Of a DNA stretch of 64,000 nt, positions 7,496 to 16,065 are shown in pieces. The stretch lies in assembly GCA_002898315.1 (NCBI GenBank), contig BEHV01000006.1, positions 1 to 64,000 of the forward strand, read 5' to 3'. This DNA comes from a bacterium HR19. Its GTDB lineage: Bacteria > Calescibacteriota > Calescibacteriia > Calescibacteriales > Calescibacteriaceae. A program made the translations under genes and the position numbers. Below the pieces are notes generated by a model, which was given only the letters and a program-made list of their open reading frames with translations, did no database searches and was not told the DNA's origin. Position 1 is the first letter of the stretch; every line of letters starts with the position of its first letter.

Positions 7496-7993
7496 TCAGT
7501 ATGTGGTAGATATTCTCCATAATCTTTCAAATTCGTTTGAGAACTTTTTCACTGCGTTTTCATCATCGTAAATAAAAACACAGTTCTCATCGTTGAGTTC
7601 TTCGGCAGAAGCGGTGAAGTTGAAAGAACCGGTCATAACGAATTTATTATCAACTACCATAAACTTGTGATGCATTTTCGGGACAAGAAATTTTTTTCTT
7701 CTCGGCGTGTAATCTACAACTTTGATATTAACTCCTTGACTCGCAAGATAACCCGCCTTTGAAAATCTATCTTTCGCCTGTTCTCCATCAACAACAATTC
7801 TAACACTCACGCCTCTTTTTATTGCATCTAAAACCGCCTGAGATATTTCACGAGATGTGAATGAGTATACAGCGATTTTCAGCTCTCTTTGAGCAGAATT
7901 TATAGCGTTGATAACTTTGTCTTCACATCCATCAGTAGCCGAGAAAAAAACCTCTACCCTCGCTGATATAAAAAATAGCAGAACAAAAAACAT
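7496..7993 (-). CDS. Phospholipase D-like nuclease, exported or membrane-anchored
   Basis: A single-HKD PLD-superfamily protein. The catalytic motif appears as HHKFMVVDNKFVMTGSFN, preceded by VRIVVDGEQAKDRFSKAGY and followed by TASAEELNDENCVF, as in Nuc-type endonucleases that dimerise to join two HKD motifs. An N-terminal hydrophobic stretch suggests export or anchoring. I place the start at the ATG at 7993 (165 residues); an upstream TTG at 8038 would add 15 hydrophobic residues and cannot be excluded. It is divergent from the GlcD-type gene. Activity on DNA or phospholipid cannot be told from sequence. Confidence 0.85.
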   Translation of the reverse strand: MFFVLLFFISARVEVFFSATDGCEDKVINAINSAQRELKIAVYSFTSREISQAVLDAIKRGVSVRIVVDGEQAKDRFSKAGYLASQGVNIKVVDYTPRRKKFLVPKMHHKFMVVDNKFVMTGSFNFTASAEELNDENCVFIYDDENAVKKFSNEFERLWRISTTY

Positions 7994-8111
7994 AAGCAAA
8001 AAATAAAATATAAGAAAAAATAAAAGATGAAAAAACAAAAAAACAGTCCCAGAAAAGATAGCGAAAATTGAAAGAAAAGGAAACGCAAAGAGAAAAGGAA
8101 TAAATTCATTA

Positions 8112-9443
8112 ATGATGATAGGAGTTGAATTTTTGGATTCGGAAGATGTTCGTGAAGTTTACTCACAAGATGCTTCGCGATGGTATAAGGTAAAACCGCT
8201 CGGAGTTTTCTTCCCGAAAAACGAAGAGGAGGTCGTAAAATGTGTTGAATTTTGTGTAAAAAGGGGTATTCCAATAACACCAAGAGGTGGCGGGAGCGGA
8301 CTTTCAGGCGGAGCAGTCCCAGAAAAAAACGGCATAGTTCTCTCAACAGAAAAGATGAAAAGCTTCTCTATTGAAAACAGCTTCGCAATAGCATACGCCG
8401 GTGCTATAACAGGAGAGATAGAAAAAGAAGCAAAAAAACTTGGATACACCGTACCATTTCAACCATCAAGCTTGAATTTCTCAACAATAGGGGGGAATAT
8501 AGCAACAGATTGTGCTGGACTGCGCTCGGTAAAATACGGCTCTGCAAGAGACCATATTGAAGAAATTCAAATCGTCACTCCAACAGGAAAAATAATAAAA
8601 TTTAATGGTTCCCTTTCTATGATTTTCTCGGGCTCAGAAGGAACACTCGGAATAATAACAAAAGTCAAAATACGACTTTCAAAGCTTAAAAAGAGAAAAA
8701 CTCTTGTCTTCTCATTCCGTTCAGTAAAAGATGCAATAGGTTTTTCAAAAGAGGTAAGAAGGTTCAACCCATCTGCAATTGAGTTTGTTGATGAAAAATC
8801 TGGCGAGGTGATGAAAATAGATGAGAACAATAAAACCCCAAAAAAAAGCAAAAGCTATATCATAGTTGAAATTGAAGAGGATGAGCAGGGATACATAGAT
8901 TTTTCAGAACAAGAAATTTCCATAATGGCAAAGTCATTTTCAGGAGAAAAAATAGATATACCCGACGTCTGGGAGAGAAGAAAAAAGCTTGGTCCAGCAC
9001 TTTCTAAAATAAAACCCTTCAAGATGAACGAAGATGTTGTTTTACCCTTATCTAAAATAGAGAGCTTTTTGGAGTTCGCAGAGGATATAGATAAAAAAAG
9101 AATAAGCTGTCTCGTTTTCGGGCATATCGGAGTAGGAATTCTTCACACAAATTTTATGTTCGGAGGAGGAGAAGAGAAAGAAGCAGAAAAAGCAAAGTCA
9201 GACCTTTTTAACTTTGTCATAGAAAACGGAGGGGCAATAACAGGAGAGCACGGAACAGGTCTTGAAAAAATAAATTTTTTAGAAAAAGAATTAGGAAAAA
9301 ACACTCTTGAATTCATGAGAGAACTAAAAAGCAAATTAGACCCACATAACATAATGAATCCTTCCAAAATTCCCACGCCAAAAAGAGGTTGTATAGATAC
9401 ACCAATAAGTTTGACAAAGACCCAGTATAACACAAAGAAGTAA
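8112..9443 (+). CDS. FAD-binding oxidoreductase, GlcD / D-lactate dehydrogenase type
   Basis: This 443-residue flavoprotein has the VAO/PCMH FAD domain (PRGGGSGLSGGAVP near residue 58; SSLNFSTIGGNIATDCAGLR near 120; SGSEGTLGIITKVKIRL near 175) followed by an FAD-oxidase C-terminal domain with GHIGVGILHTNF and GAITGEHGTGLEK. The family oxidises 2-hydroxy acids such as glycolate or D-lactate; the substrate is not determined. There is no Fe-S extension and no glcE/glcF neighbour. Two tandem ATGs occur; TAAATT at 8101-8106 ends 5 nt before the first and 8 nt before the second (8115), which would suit a leaderless start. Confidence 0.9.
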   Translation: MMIGVEFLDSEDVREVYSQDASRWYKVKPLGVFFPKNEEEVVKCVEFCVKRGIPITPRGGGSGLSGGAVPEKNGIVLSTEKMKSFSIENSFAIAYAGAITGEIEKEAKKLGYTVPFQPSSLNFSTIGGNIATDCAGLRSVKYGSARDHIEEIQIVTPTGKIIKFNGSLSMIFSGSEGTLGIITKVKIRLSKLKKRKTLVFSFRSVKDAIGFSKEVRRFNPSAIEFVDEKSGEVMKIDENNKTPKKSKSYIIVEIEEDEQGYIDFSEQEISIMAKSFSGEKIDIPDVWERRKKLGPALSKIKPFKMNEDVVLPLSKIESFLEFAEDIDKKRISCLVFGHIGVGILHTNFMFGGGEEKEAEKAKSDLFNFVIENGGAITGEHGTGLEKINFLEKELGKNTLEFMRELKSKLDPHNIMNPSKIPTPKRGCIDTPISLTKTQYNTKK

Positions 9444-9534
9444 TATTGTGTTTTGATCTTGGAACCTTAAATCAGTTAAGGAAAAACAAAAGCACAAAAA
9501 ATTCCGATTAAATTTTGATTGAAGGATATTTATT

Positions 9535-10161
9535 ATGCCGAACTGGCAAATCAAAACCTCTGGAAACCGAGCGGGAAAGAAAAAAACAAGTTTTTCAATC
9601 CTCACTTTTCTTATATACTGCATTTTGCTTTCACAAAATCCAAAAAAAGTAAGCGCAGAAGGAGTATATAATGTCCCTACTGGTTCATGGGCGACGGGGA
9701 CTTTGCTCACAGGAATATCTGTTGCACTTCCGGGAACCGTGGTTGACCCTGCTCCTGTTGTTTTCAGGATCGAAGACGGATTTTACACTCCCCAAGATGG
9801 ATACGTAGATATGACAGGTTGCTACGCTCACGGCACAGCTTATTGGGCTGACCACATAAGCAGAGTCGTAATAGAAATAAAACACATCAGCTGTCCCCAA
9901 GGGGACAGAATATATGAAAAAGAAATTTTAGGATATATCTATGATGCTCAGGGAAATTTCGGGTTTGATGCAGATATAACCCCGATAGAAAAGGAAGTAT
10001 GGGGAATAAAGATAAGGACAGGTATAGCAAGCGTTCCCGCTTTTGTTCAGGGAGTCCTCTTCCTGCGTCAGGGATTCACAATAATGAAAAAGGAAAAAAG
10101 GGGTCCCGGCTGGAGGAGACCTCTGACATTCCCCGAAAACCTCAAAGATTTCCCACCATAA
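9535..10161 (+). CDS. Secreted TraB/VirB10-like domain protein
   Basis: This 208-residue protein has a signal-anchor or signal peptide (about residues 18-42, ending VSAEG). The mature part resembles the C-terminal beta-barrel of TraB/VirB10 proteins of type IV secretion: PTGSWATGTLLTGISVALPG, then PAPVVFRIEDG, VDMTGC, VIEIKHISCPQGDR and EILGYIYDAQGNFGF, the same order as the TraB LLTG - P-PV--R - D--GC - LSC--DG--E - GYV--DG pattern. Real VirB10/TraB proteins are usually 400 or more residues, so this is a minimal version without the proline-rich linker. AAGGA lies 8 nt before the ATG. No other T4SS gene is present. Family assignment is by pattern recognition only. Confidence 0.55.
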   Translation: MPNWQIKTSGNRAGKKKTSFSILTFLIYCILLSQNPKKVSAEGVYNVPTGSWATGTLLTGISVALPGTVVDPAPVVFRIEDGFYTPQDGYVDMTGCYAHGTAYWADHISRVVIEIKHISCPQGDRIYEKEILGYIYDAQGNFGFDADITPIEKEVWGIKIRTGIASVPAFVQGVLFLRQGFTIMKKEKRGPGWRRPLTFPENLKDFPP

Positions 10162-10176
10162 AAAATTTCTTTACAC

Positions 10177-11769
10177 TCACCTTTTCATCTTGCTGAAATC
10201 AAAATCAATCTCGTCAAAGTATATAACATCAAGCGGATTATGTTTTATTTTGATGTAAGGTTTTCTGAGCCCCACATTAACACCCCAGAAAAGAGGTACG
10301 ATAGCGACTTTTTCCTCAAGCAGTATCTTCTGAGCTCTTGTGTAAAGCTCTTGTCTTTTCGTCTCATCATGAGTTTGTGAGGCGATGCTGATTATTCTGT
10401 CGTACTCCTCGTCTGCAAATCCTGTGTGATTATTTCCCGAATTGGAAGTGAAAAGATCCATAAAGTTGTGCGGGTCTGGGAAATCTGCCCCCCAACCAAG
10501 CCTGAAAAGAGATGGCTTTTCATTGACAACAGTGTATAAAAATGTTTTCCACTCCATGCTCTCTAAAACAACATTTACTCCGAGAACTTTTCTCCATGTA
10601 TCTTGGAGGACTTCTGAAATCTTTCTGTTCTCAGGCGAGTGGTTGAAGTAGAGTTTTACAGCCGGGAAACCTCTGCCATCTGGATATCCGGCGAGGGCAA
10701 GTTCTTCTTTTGCTCTTTTCGGGTCAAACGGAAGCCCGACTGAAGGGTTATGACCAAGCATTCCAGGAGGTATCCAAGATGTAGCGGGAATCTGTATTCC
10801 TCCGAGTGCTTTTACGACCGCGTTTCTATCCACAGCATAAGCAAAAGCTCTTCTCACATGAACATCGTTGAACGGCTTCTTATTTATGTTGAAACCCACA
10901 TAAAAACCTCGCAGAGCCGGTGAGGTAATAAAATCTGGAGAGTTTCTGAACTTATATATAGCTAACGAAAAAAGTCCAACAGAGTAGATGAAGTCAAAAA
11001 CATAAAGGTTCATAGCGGTAGATGGATCAGAGACAACATATAGCTCAACTCGCTTGACCTTGGGTTTTTTTCCAACCCAGTAAGGGTTTGGTTCAAGGAC
11101 CACCTTATACTCATGCTTCCACTCTTTGAGAACAAAAGGTCCTACCTCCGGGTAGCACTCTGGCTCAACCCATCTCTCTCCGCATCTTTCAATCACATCT
11201 TGCCTCACAGGAAATGTGACCATAAATGAAACTATTGAAGGTAAATAAACGATAGGTTTTTTGAGATATACAATCAGTGTTCTGTCTCCTTCCGCTGTCA
11301 CTCCGGGAAAGTAGTTAATTTTACCTGTGTTGAACTCATAAGCTCCGACGAGGTCGTAGAGAAAATATGCATATTCAGAACCGAGTTCTGGTGAAAGCAA
11401 TCGTCTCCATGAGTAGATAAAATCATAGGCGGTAAGTGGTTTCCCATCTGACCAGAAAGCTGACTTTAATCTAAAAACAACCTTTGTCCCTCCATCTTCA
11501 TATCTCCACGATTCAGCGAGACAAGGAATTGGCTTCAAGGTATCTGTATCAAACCTTGTAAGCCCACATTGCAGATTTGTGAGAAGAAAGTGGGAGACAG
11601 AATCGGTTGCCAAGTTCGGGTCAAGCGTCGGCGGTTCAGTAGATATAGCAAACCTTAAAACCTCTCCTTCCTTCTCATAATGAAAAGAACACGAGAAGAA
11701 GATCATTGATAAGACCGAAGTCAAAAGCAAAGACCCAAACAATCTCGCAAAAAATCTACAAAAAAACAT
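10177..11769 (-). CDS. Oligopeptide ABC transporter substrate-binding lipoprotein (OppA/DppA family)
   Basis: This 530-residue protein has an N-terminal signal with lipobox-like SMIFFSC (Cys about 27) and the SBP family 5 fold: RFAISTEPPTLDPNLATDS at the start, SDGKPLTAYDFIYSWRRLL, VHVRRAFAYAVDR and GWGADFPDPHNFMDLF. It binds peptides or similar solutes outside the inner membrane for an Opp/Dpp transporter. Length is typical (500-550). No permease or ATPase adjoins; the only permease of this class in the window is at 54562-55392. It is convergent with the TraB-like gene (15-bp gap). Confidence 0.92.
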   Translation of the reverse strand: MFFCRFFARLFGSLLLTSVLSMIFFSCSFHYEKEGEVLRFAISTEPPTLDPNLATDSVSHFLLTNLQCGLTRFDTDTLKPIPCLAESWRYEDGGTKVVFRLKSAFWSDGKPLTAYDFIYSWRRLLSPELGSEYAYFLYDLVGAYEFNTGKINYFPGVTAEGDRTLIVYLKKPIVYLPSIVSFMVTFPVRQDVIERCGERWVEPECYPEVGPFVLKEWKHEYKVVLEPNPYWVGKKPKVKRVELYVVSDPSTAMNLYVFDFIYSVGLFSLAIYKFRNSPDFITSPALRGFYVGFNINKKPFNDVHVRRAFAYAVDRNAVVKALGGIQIPATSWIPPGMLGHNPSVGLPFDPKRAKEELALAGYPDGRGFPAVKLYFNHSPENRKISEVLQDTWRKVLGVNVVLESMEWKTFLYTVVNEKPSLFRLGWGADFPDPHNFMDLFTSNSGNNHTGFADEEYDRIISIASQTHDETKRQELYTRAQKILLEEKVAIVPLFWGVNVGLRKPYIKIKHNPLDVIYFDEIDFDFSKMKR

Positions 11770-11833
11770 ATCAGTTCAATCTTTTGAAATTTTTATAAAA
11801 TAGAAAAGATTTGCAAAATAACAAAACGAGAAC

Positions 11834-11847
11834 AAAATTATAATTTT
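11834..11847. promoter_or_regulatory. 14-bp palindrome over the -10 of the zinc cluster
   Basis: AAAATTATAATTTT is a perfect palindrome that contains a TATAAT hexamer (11839-11844) and lies 14 bp before the ATG of the first zinc-cluster gene. An AT-rich palindrome covering the -10 is where a Fur/Zur-type repressor would act. The AT content makes chance palindromes likely, so the operator role is an inference; the promoter role is better supported. No clear -35 is visible. Confidence 0.35.
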
Positions 11848-11861
11848 TTGAATCAAAAAAG

Positions 11862-12146
11862 ATGAGGAGTATCATAAAAAGAACACTTAAAATCTTTGTT
11901 ATTTCTTTGATTCTTACCATTCCCATTTCATACACAACTCACACACACAAAGGAGGGATTAGTAAAGAAAATTGCCAGGTCTGTATAACTTCGCAGACAG
12001 CAAAATCTATCGCGCTCACTCAAAACAATTTCACTCTATATATACCATTTATATCATCAAAAGATGAAACCAAAGAACCTGAAAAAGAATTTATACCAGA
12101 AAAAGAAAAGAAATCAAGGTCACCCCCATATCTCTCACAATCATAA
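11862..12146 (+). CDS. Small exported His/Cys protein of the zinc-uptake cluster
   Basis: I do not recognise a named family. The 94-residue product has a signal peptide (about residues 1-26) followed directly by THTHKGGISKENCQVC, a histidine pair then a CxxC pair, typical of metal-binding sites. The rest is a short hydrophilic Lys/Glu/Pro-rich tail. It precedes a barrel protein, ZnuA and ZnuB genes on the same strand, which suggests a periplasmic zinc-binding role. The start follows TATAAT by 17 nt with no Shine-Dalgarno. Confidence 0.55.
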   Translation: MRSIIKRTLKIFVISLILTIPISYTTHTHKGGISKENCQVCITSQTAKSIALTQNNFTLYIPFISSKDETKEPEKEFIPEKEKKSRSPPYLSQS

Positions 12147-12209
12147 AAAATCTTACTGAAATAAAAAGTTTTTGAAATAAAGCGCTTTTTTATTCTCTTG
12201 AACCTTTTT

Positions 12210-12237
12210 GGTCCGGGATAATAGAAAATCTCGGACC
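12210..12237 (+). other. RNA hairpin in the leader of the barrel gene
   Basis: GGTCCGGGAT (12210-12219) and ATCTCGGACC (12228-12237) form a 10-bp stem with one G-U pair and an 8-nt loop. It lies 42 nt before the ATG of the barrel gene and is not followed by a T-tract, so it is not a simple terminator. It may stabilise or regulate the downstream message, or separate expression of the small protein from the barrel. Confidence 0.4.
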
Positions 12238-12279
12238 CCAAACTTAACAAAAAAACCTAAAAAAGGAGGTGTAAAGAAA

Positions 12280-13302
12280 ATGGAAATTGCTTTTGCCTTA
12301 TTTTCGGTTTTGATTTCACAGGAGCCACCAACTCTAAAAGGCAGAGCACTTTTGAACCCCGATATATCTGCAATAGGCAACATAGTAAATCAAACCATTC
12401 TTCAAAACAAAATAAAAAACGAGTTTTTTACAAAAGAGTTTGAATTCGCATTCCAAGGGTATCTCTACCCATCAATAAGAGCAGATATTTTCCTTGCCAC
12501 CCATGGACCAAAATTCGGAGATGTTCATGAGCACGGAGAAGAAGAAACCCACATAGGAGTTAACCTTGAAGAAGCATATGTCTCACTTCTGAATATATGG
12601 GGAGGGTTCTCTGGCAAAGTAGGAAGAAAGTTTATAGAATTCGGCAAGTTCAATCCACTCCATCCCGAACAGTGGTTATATGTTGACCCACCAAAAGTAA
12701 TTCAAAACATATTCGGAACAGAGAATCTCATAGGAGATGGCGGACAAATAGAGTTTCTCCTCCCTCTACCATTCCTTCTCAAAATTCAAGGAGGAATTTT
12801 CAGAAACTCCGAAGGTCCATTTCAAGACATATTCTACTCATCAAGGGCATTTTCATCTTTTGGTATTTCAGATTTTGAAGTGAGTTTCGGAGCAAGTTAT
12901 GTCGGAGGGAAAACCGAAAAAGAACTCTCAAACTTCATCGGTGGAGATATAACTCTCAATTACATAAAAGGATACACAAAGCTGACTTTCATATCGGAAC
13001 CAATTTTTTCAATAGATGAAAAAAGCAAATTTGCTGGCTTCTACTCATCTCTATTCTACTCCACAGGAAGATTTCAGGTTGGATTTAGAATTGATGGAGC
13101 AAAACCAGATGAAGAAATTGAAGATGAACACACAAGAAACAAAATATCTTTTGGAATATCTCCGATTTTCGCATTTCTTCTTACAGAGACAACAAAGATA
13201 AGGTTTCAGTACAGCTTTTTTGCGAGTGATAAACCAAAGCATACTGTATTTTTCCAGCTCCTTTTCGGTTTGGGACCGCACTCTCATGTTCTTCAATTCT
13301 GA
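12280..13302 (+). CDS. Outer-membrane beta-barrel protein of the zinc-uptake cluster
   Basis: This 340-residue protein starts at the ATG at 12280, which has AAGGAGG 9 nt upstream and opens a short signal peptide (about residues 1-14); an in-frame upstream GTG lacks both. The mature chain alternates hydrophobic and polar residues in many short strands ending in aromatic residues, and finishes GPHSHVLQF with a C-terminal Phe as expected for a Bam-assembled barrel. A metal-binding-like loop HEHGEEETH sits near residue 84. It lies 16 nt before znuA, so a role as a zinc-related porin is likely but inferred. Confidence 0.6.
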   Translation: MEIAFALFSVLISQEPPTLKGRALLNPDISAIGNIVNQTILQNKIKNEFFTKEFEFAFQGYLYPSIRADIFLATHGPKFGDVHEHGEEETHIGVNLEEAYVSLLNIWGGFSGKVGRKFIEFGKFNPLHPEQWLYVDPPKVIQNIFGTENLIGDGGQIEFLLPLPFLLKIQGGIFRNSEGPFQDIFYSSRAFSSFGISDFEVSFGASYVGGKTEKELSNFIGGDITLNYIKGYTKLTFISEPIFSIDEKSKFAGFYSSLFYSTGRFQVGFRIDGAKPDEEIEDEHTRNKISFGISPIFAFLLTETTKIRFQYSFFASDKPKHTVFFQLLFGLGPHSHVLQF

Positions 13303-13318
13303 AAGAGGAGGGAGAAAG

Positions 13319-14296
13319 ATGGGAAAGCAAAAGAAAATAATAAGTTTGGCAAAAATAGTTCTCCTGAACCAAGTTTTGCTATTTTTACTCTCAATCACAG
13401 AAAAATCATCAGCCGAAGCGAAAAAAATAAAGGTGGTCTCTCCCATATGCACCTTCGCTGACATAGCAAAAAATATCGGAGGCGATAGAGTTGATGTTAT
13501 AAACCTATCTGACGGTTTGAATGACCCGCATTTTGTTGAACCACGACCATCTATGATAATTCACATGAGAAATGCAGAAGTTGTGATCCCAATAGGATTG
13601 CGCCTTGACCTGTGGTTCTTCTCTCTAATAGAAAAATCAGCAAACCCGAAAATATTTGAGGGAAGCTCAGGATTTATCAGAACATATGAAGGCGTAAGAA
13701 TTCTTGAGGTCCCCGAATATAAATTCGGACAGCCAAGAATAGGAGATATTCACCCCGAAGGTAATCCACACTACTGGCTACCTCCTGATAACGCAAAAGC
13801 AATTGCTATGAACATAGCAAAAAAACTCTCTGAACTATATCCAGAAGATAAAGAATTCTTTATCAAAAACACTGAAATTTTCACAAAAAAGATAGACGAA
13901 GCAGTAGAAGATTTAAAGAGAGAGTTTTCAAGATTTGAAGGAGTAAAGGCAGTTCAATATCACAAAACTTTCACATACTTTGCTGACTTCTTCAAAATAA
14001 AAATAGTAGGAGAAATGGAACCATATCCCGGCATACCGCCAACTCCGTCTCACATCTCGCAACTTGCAGAAAAAATGAAGAAAGAAGGAGTAGAACTTAT
14101 AATCTACGAGCCATTCAGAAACAAAAAAGATGTAGAAAAGCTGAGCAAAATCACATCAGCAATACCAACCCAAATATATGCCGATTGCGTCCCTCAGATA
14201 AACGAATTAAAAGATTACATCAGCTTAATCAGATACAACATAAGAAAAATAATTTTGAACATTGAAGAGAGAGAAAATAACAAAAAGGAGAAGTGA
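13319..14296 (+). CDS. znuA: Zinc/manganese ABC transporter substrate-binding protein
   Basis: This 325-residue cluster A-I binding protein captures Zn2+ or Mn2+ in the periplasm. Signal peptide about residues 1-28. Expected ligands are visible: His in GLNDPHFVEPRPS (about 70), His in GNPHYWLPPDN (about 150), His in QYHKTFTYFADFF (about 214) and an Asp/Glu near residue 285. The His/Asp-rich loop of classical ZnuA is missing. Start chosen at 13319 because GAGGAGGGAG precedes it; the in-frame upstream ATG at 13220 lies inside the previous gene. znuB follows after 3 nt. Confidence 0.9.
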   Translation: MGKQKKIISLAKIVLLNQVLLFLLSITEKSSAEAKKIKVVSPICTFADIAKNIGGDRVDVINLSDGLNDPHFVEPRPSMIIHMRNAEVVIPIGLRLDLWFFSLIEKSANPKIFEGSSGFIRTYEGVRILEVPEYKFGQPRIGDIHPEGNPHYWLPPDNAKAIAMNIAKKLSELYPEDKEFFIKNTEIFTKKIDEAVEDLKREFSRFEGVKAVQYHKTFTYFADFFKIKIVGEMEPYPGIPPTPSHISQLAEKMKKEGVELIIYEPFRNKKDVEKLSKITSAIPTQIYADCVPQINELKDYISLIRYNIRKIILNIEERENNKKEK

Positions 14297-14299
14297 AAA

Positions 14300-15103
14300 A
14301 TGTATGAAATTAAAGATATTTTTCCTTTAATTCTTCCAGCGTTCTTTATCAGTTTATCTCTCGTTCTGATTCATGTTTACTTCGGGACAAAAATTTTTGA
14401 AAGAGGAGTAATTTTCGCAGATATAGCAATAGCTCAATCTGCATTTTTAGGTTCATCTATCGCGTTCCTTATTTTTCACGACCCTTCAAAAGAGCTGACT
14501 TACCTATTTGGTGTCTTATCTTCAATCTTTTTCGGAATACTCATCTCATCTCAGATGGAAAGGGAAGTTGTCTTCAAAGAAGGTTTTGTAGGAGTTATAT
14601 ACGCCCTGACATCTTCTCTCTCAGTAATAGTTCTGAGCAAGTTAGGGAGAGAAAGCGAACACATAAGATATATGCTCGCTGGGAACATCTTATTTGTATC
14701 TTGGGAAGATGTTATCAGAGCAGATTTGATCTATTTTGTGATAGGGATTTTACATATCATCTTCAAGCCGAAAAGAAGGAGCTTCGTATCTGAGTTCTTT
14801 TTCTTTTCAACTTTTGGACTTGTCGTCTCGTCATCTGTATCTCTTGCAGGAGTTCTCCTTGTATTCTCTTACCTTATAGTCCCTGTTCTCACATCAAAAC
14901 TACTTTTCAGTTCAAGATATACTCTTTTGACCTCTTATCTTATTGCTCTTATATCAACCCTTATCGGATTTGTATTATCTGTGGCAAAAGATCTACCAAC
15001 CAGTCCGACAATAATATCAGTATGTATCCTTTTTTTCTTCGTTGCACTTTTTATTGACTCAATAAAAAATCTCAAAAAGAAAAACCAGGAACTCAACTCA
15101 TAA
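14300..15103 (+). CDS. znuB: Zinc/manganese ABC transporter permease
   Basis: This 267-residue ABC-3 family permease has about eight membrane segments and the family motifs ERGVIFADIAIAQSAFLGSS near residue 37 and VSLAGVLLVFSYLIVPVLTS near residue 190. It starts 3 nt after znuA stops, with AAGGAG before the ATG. It would form the channel for ZnuA-delivered metal. The ATPase (ZnuC) that should power it is absent from the cluster and window, so it must be encoded elsewhere or shared. Confidence 0.9.
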   Translation: MYEIKDIFPLILPAFFISLSLVLIHVYFGTKIFERGVIFADIAIAQSAFLGSSIAFLIFHDPSKELTYLFGVLSSIFFGILISSQMEREVVFKEGFVGVIYALTSSLSVIVLSKLGRESEHIRYMLAGNILFVSWEDVIRADLIYFVIGILHIIFKPKRRSFVSEFFFFSTFGLVVSSSVSLAGVLLVFSYLIVPVLTSKLLFSSRYTLLTSYLIALISTLIGFVLSVAKDLPTSPTIISVCILFFFVALFIDSIKNLKKKNQELNS

Positions 15104-15116
15104 AAACAAAAACAGA

Positions 15117-15132
15117 ATAGAATTTATTCTAT
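15117..15132. promoter_or_regulatory. Inverted repeat abutting a start codon
   Basis: ATAGAAT-TT-ATTCTAT is a perfect 7-bp inverted repeat with a 2-nt spacer whose last base touches the ATG at 15133. The left half overlaps TAGAAT, a plausible -10, with 9 nt to the ATG. A repressor bound here would block both promoter and start codon. Confidence 0.3.
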
Positions 15133-16014
15133 ATGTTTGAGATAGAAAAAATAGCCAAAGGGCTTGAAGGAATTGAAAGATCAGAAGATTTTTTACCTGA
15201 ACTTGAAAAGCTTGAAATTCTTTACCTTCCGCAAGATATAGAGCTACACGAGGCGATAAAAATAGTAGAGATAATCTCCGAGAAAAACTTTCCAGCTGGA
15301 CTGTTTCTTTCTATAAACTGGGGAAACCAAATGAGCTTACGGGAGTTCAACGAAAAAACCTACAACAACGAAAGATTAATTCTGTCAAATCTGAAACCGA
15401 ATGGCAAAATCGTTCCTTTCCTTGAAAGAACAGAAAAACTTGCGATAATAGGAGAAAAGAACATAAAGCTTGGAGAGAAACAAAATGTAAATTTCAGAAA
15501 AATAAACTCTCTTTCTCTTGAACTTTACGAGATAGATGATAAAAAAACAGCAAAATCCGAAGGTGATTTCTATGAGATCACAGCAAATCCTTACTCATAT
15601 CTCTCAAACATATATTTATTCATCGGTTCCGCAATTCTTGGAAGAATGAAGGAGATATTCAGAATGTCTTTGAACTACTCAAACGAGAGAATACAGGGAG
15701 GGAAACCTATAATATCATACTTTGCGATAAAAGAGAAAATATTCAAAATTCTTGAGTTCATAGAAGTAGTAGATTCTGCAATTTCTGAAATAGCGAAAAC
15801 AAAAGATAAGAGCAAATCTATACCGAAAATTGTTTATCTTACAAAGTATATTGTCAGAGAAAGTGTTCTCTGCTCCTCTGAGTCAATTCAGATATTCGGT
15901 GGATACGGCTATATGAAGGACTTCAAAGTAGAAAAATTTTTCAGAGAAACCGAAACCATAAAAAACCTTCTTGAACTTGAAAAACAAAACCTCCCGATAC
16001 CAGAAATGCTATAA
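15133..16014 (+). CDS. Degenerate acyl-CoA dehydrogenase-like protein
   Basis: This 293-residue protein is recognisable only by its C-terminal acyl-CoA dehydrogenase helical domain: NYSNERIQGGKPIISYFAIK and SIQIFGGYGYMKDFKVEKFF near the end. The full family is about 380 residues; here the N-terminal helical and middle beta domains are shortened and unrecognisable. After the GGYGY motif the usual IYEGT, which holds the catalytic glutamate in many members, is replaced by TIKNLLELE. It therefore looks like a catalytically reduced paralogue with intact reading frame. The acetoacetate-decarboxylase-like gene follows 51 nt later. Confidence 0.7.
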   Translation: MFEIEKIAKGLEGIERSEDFLPELEKLEILYLPQDIELHEAIKIVEIISEKNFPAGLFLSINWGNQMSLREFNEKTYNNERLILSNLKPNGKIVPFLERTEKLAIIGEKNIKLGEKQNVNFRKINSLSLELYEIDDKKTAKSEGDFYEITANPYSYLSNIYLFIGSAILGRMKEIFRMSLNYSNERIQGGKPIISYFAIKEKIFKILEFIEVVDSAISEIAKTKDKSKSIPKIVYLTKYIVRESVLCSSESIQIFGGYGYMKDFKVEKFFRETETIKNLLELEKQNLPIPEML

Positions 16015-16065
16015 AATCATTAAATCAAAAACCTTATCAAGAAAATAAGTTATTAAAATAAAGGT

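Noticed and set aside
7954..8346. 130-residue hydrophobic open frame on the minus strand
   Set aside because: It runs across the divergent promoter region and antisense to the GlcD-type gene; the apparent membrane protein comes from A/T-rich sequence.
12173..12190. AAAGCGCTTTTTT as a possible terminator after the 94-residue gene
   Set aside because: The palindrome leaves no loop for a hairpin, and there is no other stem; insufficient for a terminator call.
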